Positions 1-6,538 of a stretch of DNA of 20,670 bases are shown piece by piece. Source of the DNA: Brachybacterium sp. (GTDB lineage: Bacteria > Actinomycetota > Actinomycetes > Actinomycetales > Dermabacteraceae). The stretch lies in NCBI GenBank assembly GCA_030451965.1, contig JAKDNE010000012.1, positions 1 to 20,670 on the forward strand, in the 5' to 3' direction. A program made the translations under genes and the position numbers. Position 1 is the stretch's first letter. Every line of letters begins with the position of its first letter. The notes beneath the pieces were generated by a model, which searched no databases, had not been told where the DNA came from, and saw nothing but the letters and a program-made list of their open reading frames with translations.

Positions 1-1
1 C

Positions 2-1522
2 CACGACTCCGAGCGCCTCACCGGCATGCTCGAGGACTCCGGCTACGTCGCCGCGCCCGCGGATGCCGACGCTCGCCGGGGCGAGGTCGACGTCATCGTG
101 TTCAACACCTGTGCCGTGCGGGAGAACGCGGCCAAGAAGCTGTACGGCACCCTCGGATCACTGCGCCCGGGCAAGGACGCCAATCCCGGCATGCAGATCG
201 CCGTCGGCGGCTGCCTCGCCCAGAAGGACCGGGACACCATCGTCGAGCGCGCCCCCTGGGTGGACGTGGTCTTCGGCACCCACAACCTCGGCTCGCTGCC
301 GGTGCTGCTGGACCGCTCACGACACAACGCCGAGGCCCAGGTCGAGATCCTGGAGTCCCTCGAGGTGTTCCCGTCCACGCTTCCCACCCGGCGCGAATCC
401 GTCTACGCGGCCTGGGTCTCCATCTCGGTGGGCTGCAACAACACGTGCACCTTCTGCATCGTGCCCTCGCTGCGCGGCAAGGAGAAGGACCGCCGTCCCG
501 GGGAGGTCCTCGCCGAGGTGCGCGACGCGGTCGACTCCGGGGCCATCGAGGTCACGCTGCTGGGGCAGAATGTGAACTCCTACGGCGTGGAGTTCGGGGA
601 CCGGGGCGCCTTCGCCAAGCTGCTGCGCGCCTGCGGCGAGATCGATGCTCTGGAGCGGGTGCGCTTCACGTCCCCGCACCCGGCCATGTTCACCGACGAC
701 GTGATCGACGCGATGGCGGAGACGGCGAACGTGATGCCGCAGCTGCACATGCCGCTGCAGTCCGGCAGCGACGACGTGCTGCGTCGGATGAAACGCTCCT
801 ACCGGTCCAAGAAGTTCCTGGGCATCCTGGACCGGGTCCGGGAACGGATCCCGGAGGCGGCGATCACCACCGACATCATCGTCGGCTTCCCCGGCGAGAC
901 GGAGGACGACTTCCAACGGACCCTCGACGTGGTCGAGGCCTCACGCTTCTCGAGCGCCTTCACCTTCCAGTACTCGATCCGGCCCGGCACCCCGGCGGCG
1001 ACGATGCAGGACCAGCTCCCCAAGGAGATCGTCCAGGAGCGCTTCGAGCGGCTGACCGCCCTCCAGGACCGCATCACCCATGAGGAGAACCTCGCCCTCG
1101 AGGGACGAGCGGTGGAGATCCTGGTCGCAGAGGGGGAGGGGACGCGGGACTCCCGCACGGACCGGCTCTCGGGCCGGGCCCGCGATCATCGGCTGGTCCA
1201 TGTCTCGCTGCCCGAGGGGATCACCGAGTCGGAGCGCCCCCGCCCTGGTGACCTGGTGACCGCGACCGTCACCCACGCCGCACCGCACTACCTGATCGCC
1301 GACAGCGCTCTCGGTCCGGACAGCGGCACCGGGCTCAGCGGTGAACGGCTCAGCGGTGAACGGCTCGGCGGTGACTGCTTCTCGGTGCGGCGCACCCGCT
1401 CCGGAGATGCCTGGGAGGCGGGCGAGCTGGGCCTGGACGTCGGTGGCTCCTGCGGCACCGGCGACGGTGCGGCGCCCAGCGGTCCGATCACCCTGGGGAT
1501 GCCGAGTCTCCGTCCTCGCTGA
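2..1522 (+). CDS. miaB: tRNA-2-methylthio-N6-isopentenyladenosine(37) synthase MiaB, 5'-truncated
   Basis: MiaB is a radical-SAM methylthiotransferase that adds a methylthio group to i6A37 of tRNAs reading UNN codons. It acts on the product of MiaA, encoded just downstream. The reading frame is open to the window edge, and the codons before the first ATG (position 26) read HDSERLTG, which matches the usual MiaB N-terminus after its first cluster cysteine, so the true start lies upstream. Visible are the UPF0004 cysteines (NTCAVREN, GGCLAQKD), the radical-SAM CxxxCxxC motif (CNNTCTFC, near 435-458) and a TRAM-like region near 1110-1300. The end is a long low-complexity tail that includes a three-copy 15-bp tandem repeat. 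The stop is TGA, followed by a strong hairpin facing the convergent YbjN gene. Identification is firm; only the N-terminus is missing. Confidence 0.96.
   Translation, partial: HDSERLTGMLEDSGYVAAPADADARRGEVDVIVFNTCAVRENAAKKLYGTLGSLRPGKDANPGMQIAVGGCLAQKDRDTIVERAPWVDVVFGTHNLGSLPVLLDRSRHNAEAQVEILESLEVFPSTLPTRRESVYAAWVSISVGCNNTCTFCIVPSLRGKEKDRRPGEVLAEVRDAVDSGAIEVTLLGQNVNSYGVEFGDRGAFAKLLRACGEIDALERVRFTSPHPAMFTDDVIDAMAETANVMPQLHMPLQSGSDDVLRRMKRSYRSKKFLGILDRVRERIPEAAITTDIIVGFPGETEDDFQRTLDVVEASRFSSAFTFQYSIRPGTPAATMQDQLPKEIVQERFERLTALQDRITHEENLALEGRAVEILVAEGEGTRDSRTDRLSGRARDHRLVHVSLPEGITESERPRPGDLVTATVTHAAPHYLIADSALGPDSGTGLSGERLSGERLGGDCFSVRRTRSGDAWEAGELGLDVGGSCGTGDGAAPSGPITLGMPSLRPR
1332..1376 (+). 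repeat. 15-bp tandem repeat, 3 copies, inside miaB
   Basis: Three head-to-tail units begin at 1332, 1347 and 1362. The first two are identical (GGCTCAGCGGTGAAC) and the third differs at two positions. They encode a repeated G-L-S-G-E-R-type pentapeptide in the variable C-terminal tail of MiaB, after the TRAM domain, so length changes here would be in frame. Confidence 0.85.
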
Positions 1523-1539
1523 ATCGGGGGCACCCACCT

Positions 1540-1590
1540 GCAGCGCTCCACGGCCCCACCTCCGGCAGAGGCGGGGCCGTGGCGCGCTGC
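1540..1590. terminator. Bidirectional terminator hairpin between miaB and the YbjN gene
   Basis: An inverted repeat has arms 1540-1562 and 1568-1590 around the 5-nt loop CGGCA. The inner 15 bp contain one mismatch and the outer part adds seven further pairs. It lies between two convergent genes. There is no T-run on either side, as is common for actinobacterial terminators. Confidence 0.75.
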
Positions 1591-1630
1591 ATTCGTGCGG
1601 TACCGGGAGGCCGGGCCCGGTCGCGGGGTC

Positions 1631-2122
1631 TCAGCTGTCGAGGTCGTCCAGCTCTGCGCCGAGGCGCTCCTCGAGGCTGTGGAAGAAGGCGATCACCGTG
1701 CTGAGTCCGCAGGTGATCGCATTGTCGATCTGTGAATTCAGGGCGCCGGCGCGGAAGTCAGCGGCGAGCTCGCCGTAGACCCCCAGCAGTCCCTCGGACT
1801 CACGACGCACGTAGACCTTCGGCCAGATCCGGTTCATGTTCCACTCGTTGCAGAGCTTGACCATCTCGACCTTGCGGGAGACGTCCACCGAATGGCTCCA
1901 GCGGCCACGGGTCTGGAGCACGCCGTGCTCGTCACCGGAGATCATGAACTGGAACCGGTAGTCGTCGAAGCGAGCACGCAGGATCTCTGGATGCTCCTCG
2001 TCCTCGACGAAGGCGTAGCCAAGTCGGGTGAGGCTCTCCTCGACCCTCGACAGGGACAGAGGGGCCAACTCGTCGGCCGAGTCCTTGCCCATCTGAACAG
2101 GGGACTCGTTCGGTGCAGTCAC
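1631..2122 (-). CDS. YbjN domain-containing protein
   Basis: This is a 163-aa soluble protein of the YbjN family, a fold related to type III secretion chaperones. In actinobacteria the family has no agreed biochemical role; E. coli YbjN affects motility and stress phenotypes. The family pattern is seen in a first segment around LGYAFVEDEEH, then FQFMISGDE, and the block VKLCNEWNMNRIWPKVYVR. No signal peptide or membrane segment is visible. I chose the GTG at 2122 because GAGGTG, a good Shine-Dalgarno match, sits 4 nt upstream. An in-frame ATG at 2155 would add 11 residues but has no ribosome site. The gene is convergent with miaB and divergent from miaA. A near-perfect 24-bp inverted repeat lies just upstream of its start. 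Confidence 0.85.
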   Translation of the reverse strand: MTAPNESPVQMGKDSADELAPLSLSRVEESLTRLGYAFVEDEEHPEILRARFDDYRFQFMISGDEHGVLQTRGRWSHSVDVSRKVEMVKLCNEWNMNRIWPKVYVRRESEGLLGVYGELAADFRAGALNSQIDNAITCGLSTVIAFFHSLEERLGAELDDLDS

Positions 2123-2155
2123 TTCCCACCTCGGTCGTTCGATAAAGGGGTCCAT

Positions 2156-2179
2156 GGCGATCCGAGGGCTCGGATCGCC
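2156..2179. promoter_or_regulatory. Inverted repeat (11 bp arms) upstream of the YbjN gene
   Basis: Perfect arms GGCGATCCGAG (2156-2166) and CTCGGATCGCC (2169-2179) are separated by 2 nt. The repeat lies in the miaA/YbjN divergent spacer, 34 nt upstream of the GTG start of the YbjN gene. With a 2-nt spacer it is better suited to binding a dimeric regulator than to forming an RNA hairpin. Which protein binds, if any, is unknown. Confidence 0.5.
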
Positions 2180-2277
2180 GATCACCTTACTCCTTCCGCA
2201 GTGGAACGGCCTGCGGGGCGACCGTGATCCCCCTGACTCTCGAGGAACCGCGCGGATCCGTGCTCCGGGGACGCCGA

Positions 2278-2283
2278 TACAGT
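2278..2283 (+). promoter_or_regulatory. -10 box of miaA, leaderless layout
   Basis: TACAGT (TANNNT) ends 7 nt before the ATG at 2291, so transcription should start on or next to the start codon. No ribosome-binding site is present. No convincing -35 element is seen. Confidence 0.55.
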
Positions 2284-2290
2284 GCCCGCC

Positions 2291-3271
2291 ATGGATGCCA
2301 CCGCCGCACCGCCCACCGCACTCGCCAGGAGGTCGAGCGCGCCCGTGGTAGCGGTCGTGGGTGCGACCGCCACCGGCAAGTCCGATCTCGCGATCGCCCT
2401 GGCGGAGAGACTGGACGGCGAGGTCGTCAATGCCGACGCGCTGCAGCTGTACCGGGGGATGGACATCGGCACCGCCAAGGTCACCGCGCAGGAGCGTCGT
2501 GGCATCGAGCACCACCTGCTGGACGTGCTGACGGTGACCGAGGAGGCGAGCGTCTCCGCCTACCAGCGGGCCGCCCGCGAGGCCGTGGCAGTCATCCGCT
2601 CCCGTGGCAGGGTCCCGATCCTGGTGGGCGGCTCCGGGCTGTACGTCCGGGCCGCCCTCGACGAGATCGAGTTCCCGCCGACGGATCCGGCTGTCCGCGC
2701 CCGCCTCGAGGAGCGTGCCGACCGAGAGGGTCCCGCGGCGCTGCATCGCGTGCTCGCGGACACCGACCCCGAGGCCGCTCGCACCATCGGGGTCCATGAC
2801 ACCCGCCGCATCGTGCGTGCGCTCGAGGTGGGGGAGCTCACCGGTCGCCCCTTCACGGCTTTCCTGCCCCGGCCGCACTATCACCACTCCTGCACCGTGC
2901 AGCTCGGTCTGCGGCTGGAGCGTCCACTGCTGCACGACCGGATCGAGGCGCGGGTGCACCGGATGGTCGAGCAGGGCCTGCTCGAGGAGATCTCGGACCT
3001 GCGCGAGCAGGGTCTGGACCATGGACGGACCGCGCGCCGCGCGATCGGCTACGAGCAGGGCCTCGCGGTGCTCGACGGCACCATGAGCTGTGAGCAGGCG
3101 ATCGAGGACACCGTCGCCGGCACGCGTCGCCTGGTGCGGAAGCAGGACACCTGGTTCCGTCGCGACCTCCGGGTCCGGTGGCTCGCGGCCGACGCGGGTC
3201 AGTCGCTCGTCGACCACGCGATCGCGCAGATCCGGGAGGCGGTCACGACGACTGACGAGCAGCAGCCGTAG
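2291..3271 (+). CDS. miaA: tRNA dimethylallyltransferase MiaA
   Basis: MiaA transfers a dimethylallyl group to N6 of A37 in tRNAs reading UNN codons, making the substrate of MiaB, whose gene is nearby. The 326-aa protein has the normal family length. The P-loop GATATGKS is at residues 24-31, followed by the catalytic and substrate region NADALQLYRGMDIGTAK (about 47-63), then GGSGLYVRA and the C-terminal RRLVRKQDTWFRRD tRNA-binding segment. I prefer the ATG at 2291: a TACAGT -10 box ends 7 nt upstream and there is no Shine-Dalgarno sequence, so the mRNA is probably leaderless. A GTG at 2282 would lie inside the -10 box. The stop TAG overlaps the likely -10 box of dapF. Confidence 0.96.
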   Translation: MDATAAPPTALARRSSAPVVAVVGATATGKSDLAIALAERLDGEVVNADALQLYRGMDIGTAKVTAQERRGIEHHLLDVLTVTEEASVSAYQRAAREAVAVIRSRGRVPILVGGSGLYVRAALDEIEFPPTDPAVRARLEERADREGPAALHRVLADTDPEAARTIGVHDTRRIVRALEVGELTGRPFTAFLPRPHYHHSCTVQLGLRLERPLLHDRIEARVHRMVEQGLLEEISDLREQGLDHGRTARRAIGYEQGLAVLDGTMSCEQAIEDTVAGTRRLVRKQDTWFRRDLRVRWLAADAGQSLVDHAIAQIREAVTTTDEQQP

Positions 3272-3274
3272 GCT
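3269..3274 (+). promoter_or_regulatory. -10 box of dapF, overlapping the miaA stop codon
   Basis: TAGGCT (TANNNT) has its first three bases as the TAG stop of miaA. It ends 7 nt before the dapF ATG, and no Shine-Dalgarno sequence exists between them, so a leaderless dapF transcript is likely in addition to readthrough from miaA. Confidence 0.5.
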
Positions 3275-3281
3275 CGGCGCC

Positions 3282-4130
3282 ATGAGCGAGCGCATCGACT
3301 TCATCAAGGGCCACGGCACCGAGAACGACTTCGTGGTGCTGGATGACCCCGAGGGTCTCCTCACCCTCGACGAGGCCGACGTCGCAGCCCTCGCCGATCG
3401 ACGCGCCGGGATCGGCGGGGACGGTGTGATCCGCGCTGTCCGCTCCCGCAGCGCCGGGGTGGACGCCCCGGTCGACGCCCCGGAGTGGTTCATGGACTAC
3501 CGCAACGCGGACGGCTCGATCGCCGAGATGTGCGGCAACGGGGTGCGCGTCCTCGCCGCGCACCTGCAGCGTGCCGGTCGAGTCGCCGAGGATCGCTTCG
3601 AGATCCTCACCCGCGCCGGGGTGCGCACCGTCGAGATCCTCGAACGCCCCGTCAGCCCGGGCAGGCCGTGGAGCGTCCGCGTGGGCATGGGAGCCTCTCG
3701 CAGCACCGCTGAGGCCCGCACCGTCGAGATCGCCGGGCAGCGCCTGGCAGCGACCGACGTCGACATGGGCAACCCCCACGCCGTCGCCTTCCTCCCCGCA
3801 GGGTTCACCCTCGAGGAGCTCGACCTGACCCGCCGCCCGGCCCTGGATCCCGACCCCGTCGACGGGGCCAACATCGAGCTGGTCAGCGAGCGCGGCCCCC
3901 GTCACGTGGCGATGCGGGTGCACGAGCGCGGGGTGGGGGAGACCCGCTCCTGCGGAACCGGCGTGGCCGCGGTCGCGGTCGCCTCGGCGCTGCGCGCCGG
4001 AGACGGCTCCCGCGAGCCGTGGGCCGTCGACGTGCCGGGTGGCCGGCTGCAGGTGGGCTGGTCCGCGGACGGGGAGGTCCTGCTCACCGGACCTGCTCAG
4101 CTGGTCGCGGACGGCACCACGCTCGTCTGA
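3282..4130 (+). CDS. dapF: Diaminopimelate epimerase
   Basis: DapF converts LL- to meso-diaminopimelate, the last step before DapDC makes lysine and the source of the DAP residue in many peptidoglycans. The 282-aa protein carries both catalytic cysteines: Cys84 in EMCGNGVR and Cys224 in RSCGTG. The N-terminal KGHGTENDF and central MGNPHAVAF motifs are also present, and the length is normal. The start ATG is 10 nt after the miaA stop, without a ribosome site but with TAGGCT at a leaderless distance. The gene order miaA-dapF-hflX is widely conserved in actinobacteria. It is convergent with the methyltransferase gene that follows. Confidence 0.96.
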   Translation: MSERIDFIKGHGTENDFVVLDDPEGLLTLDEADVAALADRRAGIGGDGVIRAVRSRSAGVDAPVDAPEWFMDYRNADGSIAEMCGNGVRVLAAHLQRAGRVAEDRFEILTRAGVRTVEILERPVSPGRPWSVRVGMGASRSTAEARTVEIAGQRLAATDVDMGNPHAVAFLPAGFTLEELDLTRRPALDPDPVDGANIELVSERGPRHVAMRVHERGVGETRSCGTGVAAVAVASALRAGDGSREPWAVDVPGGRLQVGWSADGEVLLTGPAQLVADGTTLV

Positions 4131-4184
4131 GCACCGGTGGGGCGGCCGCCCGCATGAGCGCCGGCGGAGCCGCAGGGCGGGGTC

Positions 4185-4808
4185 TCAGCAGCCGGTGCCG
4201 GCGGGCCCGACCTCGATCACCCGGAACCCCTTCGCACTCGCCACCTTCGCGACCGGTCGGTCGGGCAGCTGCCCGCTGAGCCAGCGGGCCAGCGGATCGG
4301 CACCCAGGTTCTTGCCGACCACGAGCGCCGCGGTGCCCTGCGGAGCCAGTCGGGACGTCCATTCCTGCAGCAGAACGTGCAGCGCCTCCTTCCCGATGCG
4401 GATCGGCGGGTTCGACCAGAGCGCCTCCGGTGCGAGATCCTGCGGAACCTCCTGCGGGGCGAGGACGCGGATGTTGGCCAGGCCGGCGCGGCGGGCATTC
4501 TCCGCGGTGAGCTCCCGGGCACGCTCACTGACGTCCACCGCCCACACCTGCGCGTCCGGGTGCAGCAGAGCCGCGGTCAGGGCGATCGGGCCCCAGCCGC
4601 AGCCGAGGTCCACGATCGTCGCGCCGGGCGGCGGGACGGTGATCTCATCGAGGCGGTCCAGCAGCACTGCGGTGGCCTTGTCCAGGCCGCGTCCGCTGAA
4701 CACCGAGGCGCTCGAGACGAGGTCGAGGTCGCGGCCGGCCAGGCGCACCCGCAGCGGGAAGCGGCGGTCCTCGGTCGCGGGGGAGGGGGTGAAGTAGTGC
4801 TCGTCCAC
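4185..4808 (-). CDS. RsmC-like class I SAM-dependent methyltransferase
   Basis: This 207-aa protein has the small-domain methyltransferase fold of the RsmC/RlmG group (MTS domain), which methylates guanine in rRNA. Motif I is DLGCGWG at residues 67-73, the acidic loop is AVDVSERA (about 90-97), and the catalytic SNPPI motif (133-137) has the NPP typical of exocyclic-amine methylation of guanine. It lacks the duplicated N-terminal half of E. coli RsmC, as is usual for short actinobacterial homologues; the 16S G1207 substrate is inference. The GTG start at 4808 is chosen because the family N-terminus DEHYF follows directly and TATCCT lies 6 nt upstream. It is divergent from hflX. Confidence 0.88.
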   Translation of the reverse strand: MDEHYFTPSPATEDRRFPLRVRLAGRDLDLVSSASVFSGRGLDKATAVLLDRLDEITVPPPGATIVDLGCGWGPIALTAALLHPDAQVWAVDVSERARELTAENARRAGLANIRVLAPQEVPQDLAPEALWSNPPIRIGKEALHVLLQEWTSRLAPQGTAALVVGKNLGADPLARWLSGQLPDRPVAKVASAKGFRVIEVGPAGTGC

Positions 4809-4814
4809 CTGAGC

Positions 4815-4820
4815 AGGATA
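4815..4820 (-). promoter_or_regulatory. -10 box of the RsmC-like gene, leaderless layout
   Basis: On the minus strand TATCCT (TANNNT) ends 6 nt before the GTG start at 4808, leaving no room for a ribosome-binding site. Confidence 0.5.
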
Positions 4821-4884
4821 CGGAGCCGGAGGGCACCAGGGCGCAGCGGTGCCGCTCCGTCCGCTCTGCCCAGCGCAAAATCCC

Positions 4885-4913
4885 TCGACCTCCGTGGCCG
4901 GACGTGGGATTCT
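4885..4913 (+). promoter_or_regulatory. Putative hflX promoter
   Basis: TCGACC (4885-4890, four of six matches to TTGACA) is followed by a 17-bp spacer and GATTCT (4908-4913, three of six matches to TATAAT). The predicted start near 4920 gives a leader of about 33 nt carrying GAGGAG before the GTG at 4953. The spacing is right but the -10 match is modest. Confidence 0.4.
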
Positions 4914-4952
4914 GGACACCTCGATATCCCCCACCCGAGGAGTGCCCCGACC

Positions 4953-6503
4953 GTGCCCATCGCCTTCCATCCCGAACCCGCCTCCGACGCCGACGTCGAC
5001 GGGACCAGCGCGGAAGGAACCGGGGCCGCCGAGGACTCGAGCAGCGCGGATCGCCCGGCGCCCGCCCGCGATCCGCTCACCGAACGGATCCTCGCCCGCG
5101 GCGACGCCTCCCTCTCCGCGGTCACCTACGACTCCGAGTCCGACGGCGAGCAGTATGACCTCGCCGATCGTCAGGCGCTGCGCCGCGTCGCCGGACTCTC
5201 CACCGAGCTCGAGGACGTCACCGAGGTCGAGTACCGCCAGCTGCGTCTGGAGCGGGTGGTCCTCGCAGGCCTCTACACCTCCGGGAACTCCGAGCAGGCA
5301 GAGACCAGCCTGCAGGAGCTCGCCGCGCTCGCCGAGACTGCCGGATCCGAGGTGCTGGACGGGGTCCTGCAGCGCCGTGCGCATCCGGATCCGGCGACCT
5401 TCCTGGGCAAGGGCAAGGCCGCGGAGCTCGCGGACCTGGTCGCTTCCAGCGGCGCCGATACGGTCATCGCCGACGGTGAGCTGGGTCCCGGACAGCGTCG
5501 TGCCCTCGAGGACATCGTCAAGGTCAAGGTCATCGACCGCACCGCACTGATCCTGGACATCTTCGCCCAGCACGCGAAGTCCCGGGAGGGCAAGGCCCAG
5601 GTCGAGCTGGCTCAGCTCGAGTACCTGCTGCCGAGGCTGCGCGGCTGGGGCGAGTCGATGTCCCGTCAGGCCGGTGGTCAGGTGGGCGGCGCCGGGGCCG
5701 GGATGGGCTCGCGCGGGCCGGGTGAGACGAAGATCGAGCTGGATCGCCGGCGCATCCGCGACCGCGTGGCCAAGCTTCGCCGCGAGATCAAGGCGATGGC
5801 GCCGGGCCGTGACGCCCAGCGCGCGGACCGCAAGCGTCATCAGGTCCCGGCCGTCGCGATCGCCGGCTACACCAACGCCGGCAAGTCCTCGCTGCTGAAC
5901 CGTCTCACCGGGGCCGGGGTGCTGGTCGAGAACGCGCTGTTCGCGACCCTGGACCCGACCGTGCGGCGCACGAGCACCCCGGACGGGCGGGAGTTCACCT
6001 ATGCGGACACCGTCGGCTTCGTGCGGCATCTGCCCACCCAGCTGGTCGAGGCCTTCCGCTCTTCGCTCGAGGAGGTCGCAGGGTCGGACCTTCTGCTGCA
6101 CGTGGTGGATGCCTCCCACCCGGACCCGGAGGGCCAGATCGCCGCGGTGCGCACGGTGCTCGGCGAGCTCGAGGGCTTCGACGTGCCCGAGGTCGTGGTG
6201 CTGAACAAGGCCGATATCGCCGAGCCCGAGACGATCGCCCGGATCCGCAGCCAGGTCGAGGACTGCGTGGTGGTCTCCGCCCGCACCGGGATGGGGATCC
6301 AGGAGCTGCGCGAGCTGATCGCCGAGCGGCTGCCCCGTCCCGCCGTCGAGGTGGACCTGGTGGTGCCCTATTCCCGCGGCGATCTGATCTCCCGGGTCCA
6401 CACCACCGGCGAGGTGCTCGCGGAGGAGCACCTGATGGAGGGCACCCGCCTGCATGCCCGGGTGGACGAGGCACTCGCCGCCGAGCTGCGCAGCGCGTCC
6501 TGA
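4953..6503 (+). CDS. hflX: GTPase HflX
   Basis: HflX is a ribosome-binding GTPase that splits stalled 70S ribosomes under stress; in mycobacteria it is tied to macrolide tolerance and hypoxia. The 516-aa protein has an acidic N-terminal extension of about 70 residues, then the HflX nucleotide-binding domain (FLGKGKAAEL, then a glycine-rich GGQVGGAGAG and RGPGETK linker). The TRAFAC GTPase domain follows: G1 GYTNAGKSS at 305-313, G3 DTVGF, G4 NKAD. GTG 4953 is the start that fits: GAGGAG lies 10 nt upstream and a promoter-like pair precedes it. The long open frame upstream to 4377 runs antisense through the methyltransferase gene and is not coding. Confidence 0.95.
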   Translation: MPIAFHPEPASDADVDGTSAEGTGAAEDSSSADRPAPARDPLTERILARGDASLSAVTYDSESDGEQYDLADRQALRRVAGLSTELEDVTEVEYRQLRLERVVLAGLYTSGNSEQAETSLQELAALAETAGSEVLDGVLQRRAHPDPATFLGKGKAAELADLVASSGADTVIADGELGPGQRRALEDIVKVKVIDRTALILDIFAQHAKSREGKAQVELAQLEYLLPRLRGWGESMSRQAGGQVGGAGAGMGSRGPGETKIELDRRRIRDRVAKLRREIKAMAPGRDAQRADRKRHQVPAVAIAGYTNAGKSSLLNRLTGAGVLVENALFATLDPTVRRTSTPDGREFTYADTVGFVRHLPTQLVEAFRSSLEEVAGSDLLLHVVDASHPDPEGQIAAVRTVLGELEGFDVPEVVVLNKADIAEPETIARIRSQVEDCVVVSARTGMGIQELRELIAERLPRPAVEVDLVVPYSRGDLISRVHTTGEVLAEEHLMEGTRLHARVDEALAAELRSAS

Positions 6504-6526
6504 GCGACGCGCGCCCGGGGCGCGGA

Positions 6527-6532
6527 TACTCT
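6527..6532 (+). promoter_or_regulatory. -10 box of the DinG-type helicase gene, leaderless layout
   Basis: TACTCT (TANNNT) ends 6 nt before the ATG at 6539, and there is no ribosome-binding site. No LexA box or RecA-NDp-like motif is seen in the short hflX/helicase spacer. Confidence 0.5.
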
Positions 6533-6538
6533 GAGCGG

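Noticed and set aside
1631..3493. Very long minus-strand open frame running from the YbjN gene across miaA
   Set aside because: Only the first 163 residues (counted from the GTG at 2122) match a known family. The rest is antisense to miaA, an expected artefact of high-GC codon bias. The same applies to the long minus-strand frames at 4185-6455 and 6368-8014.
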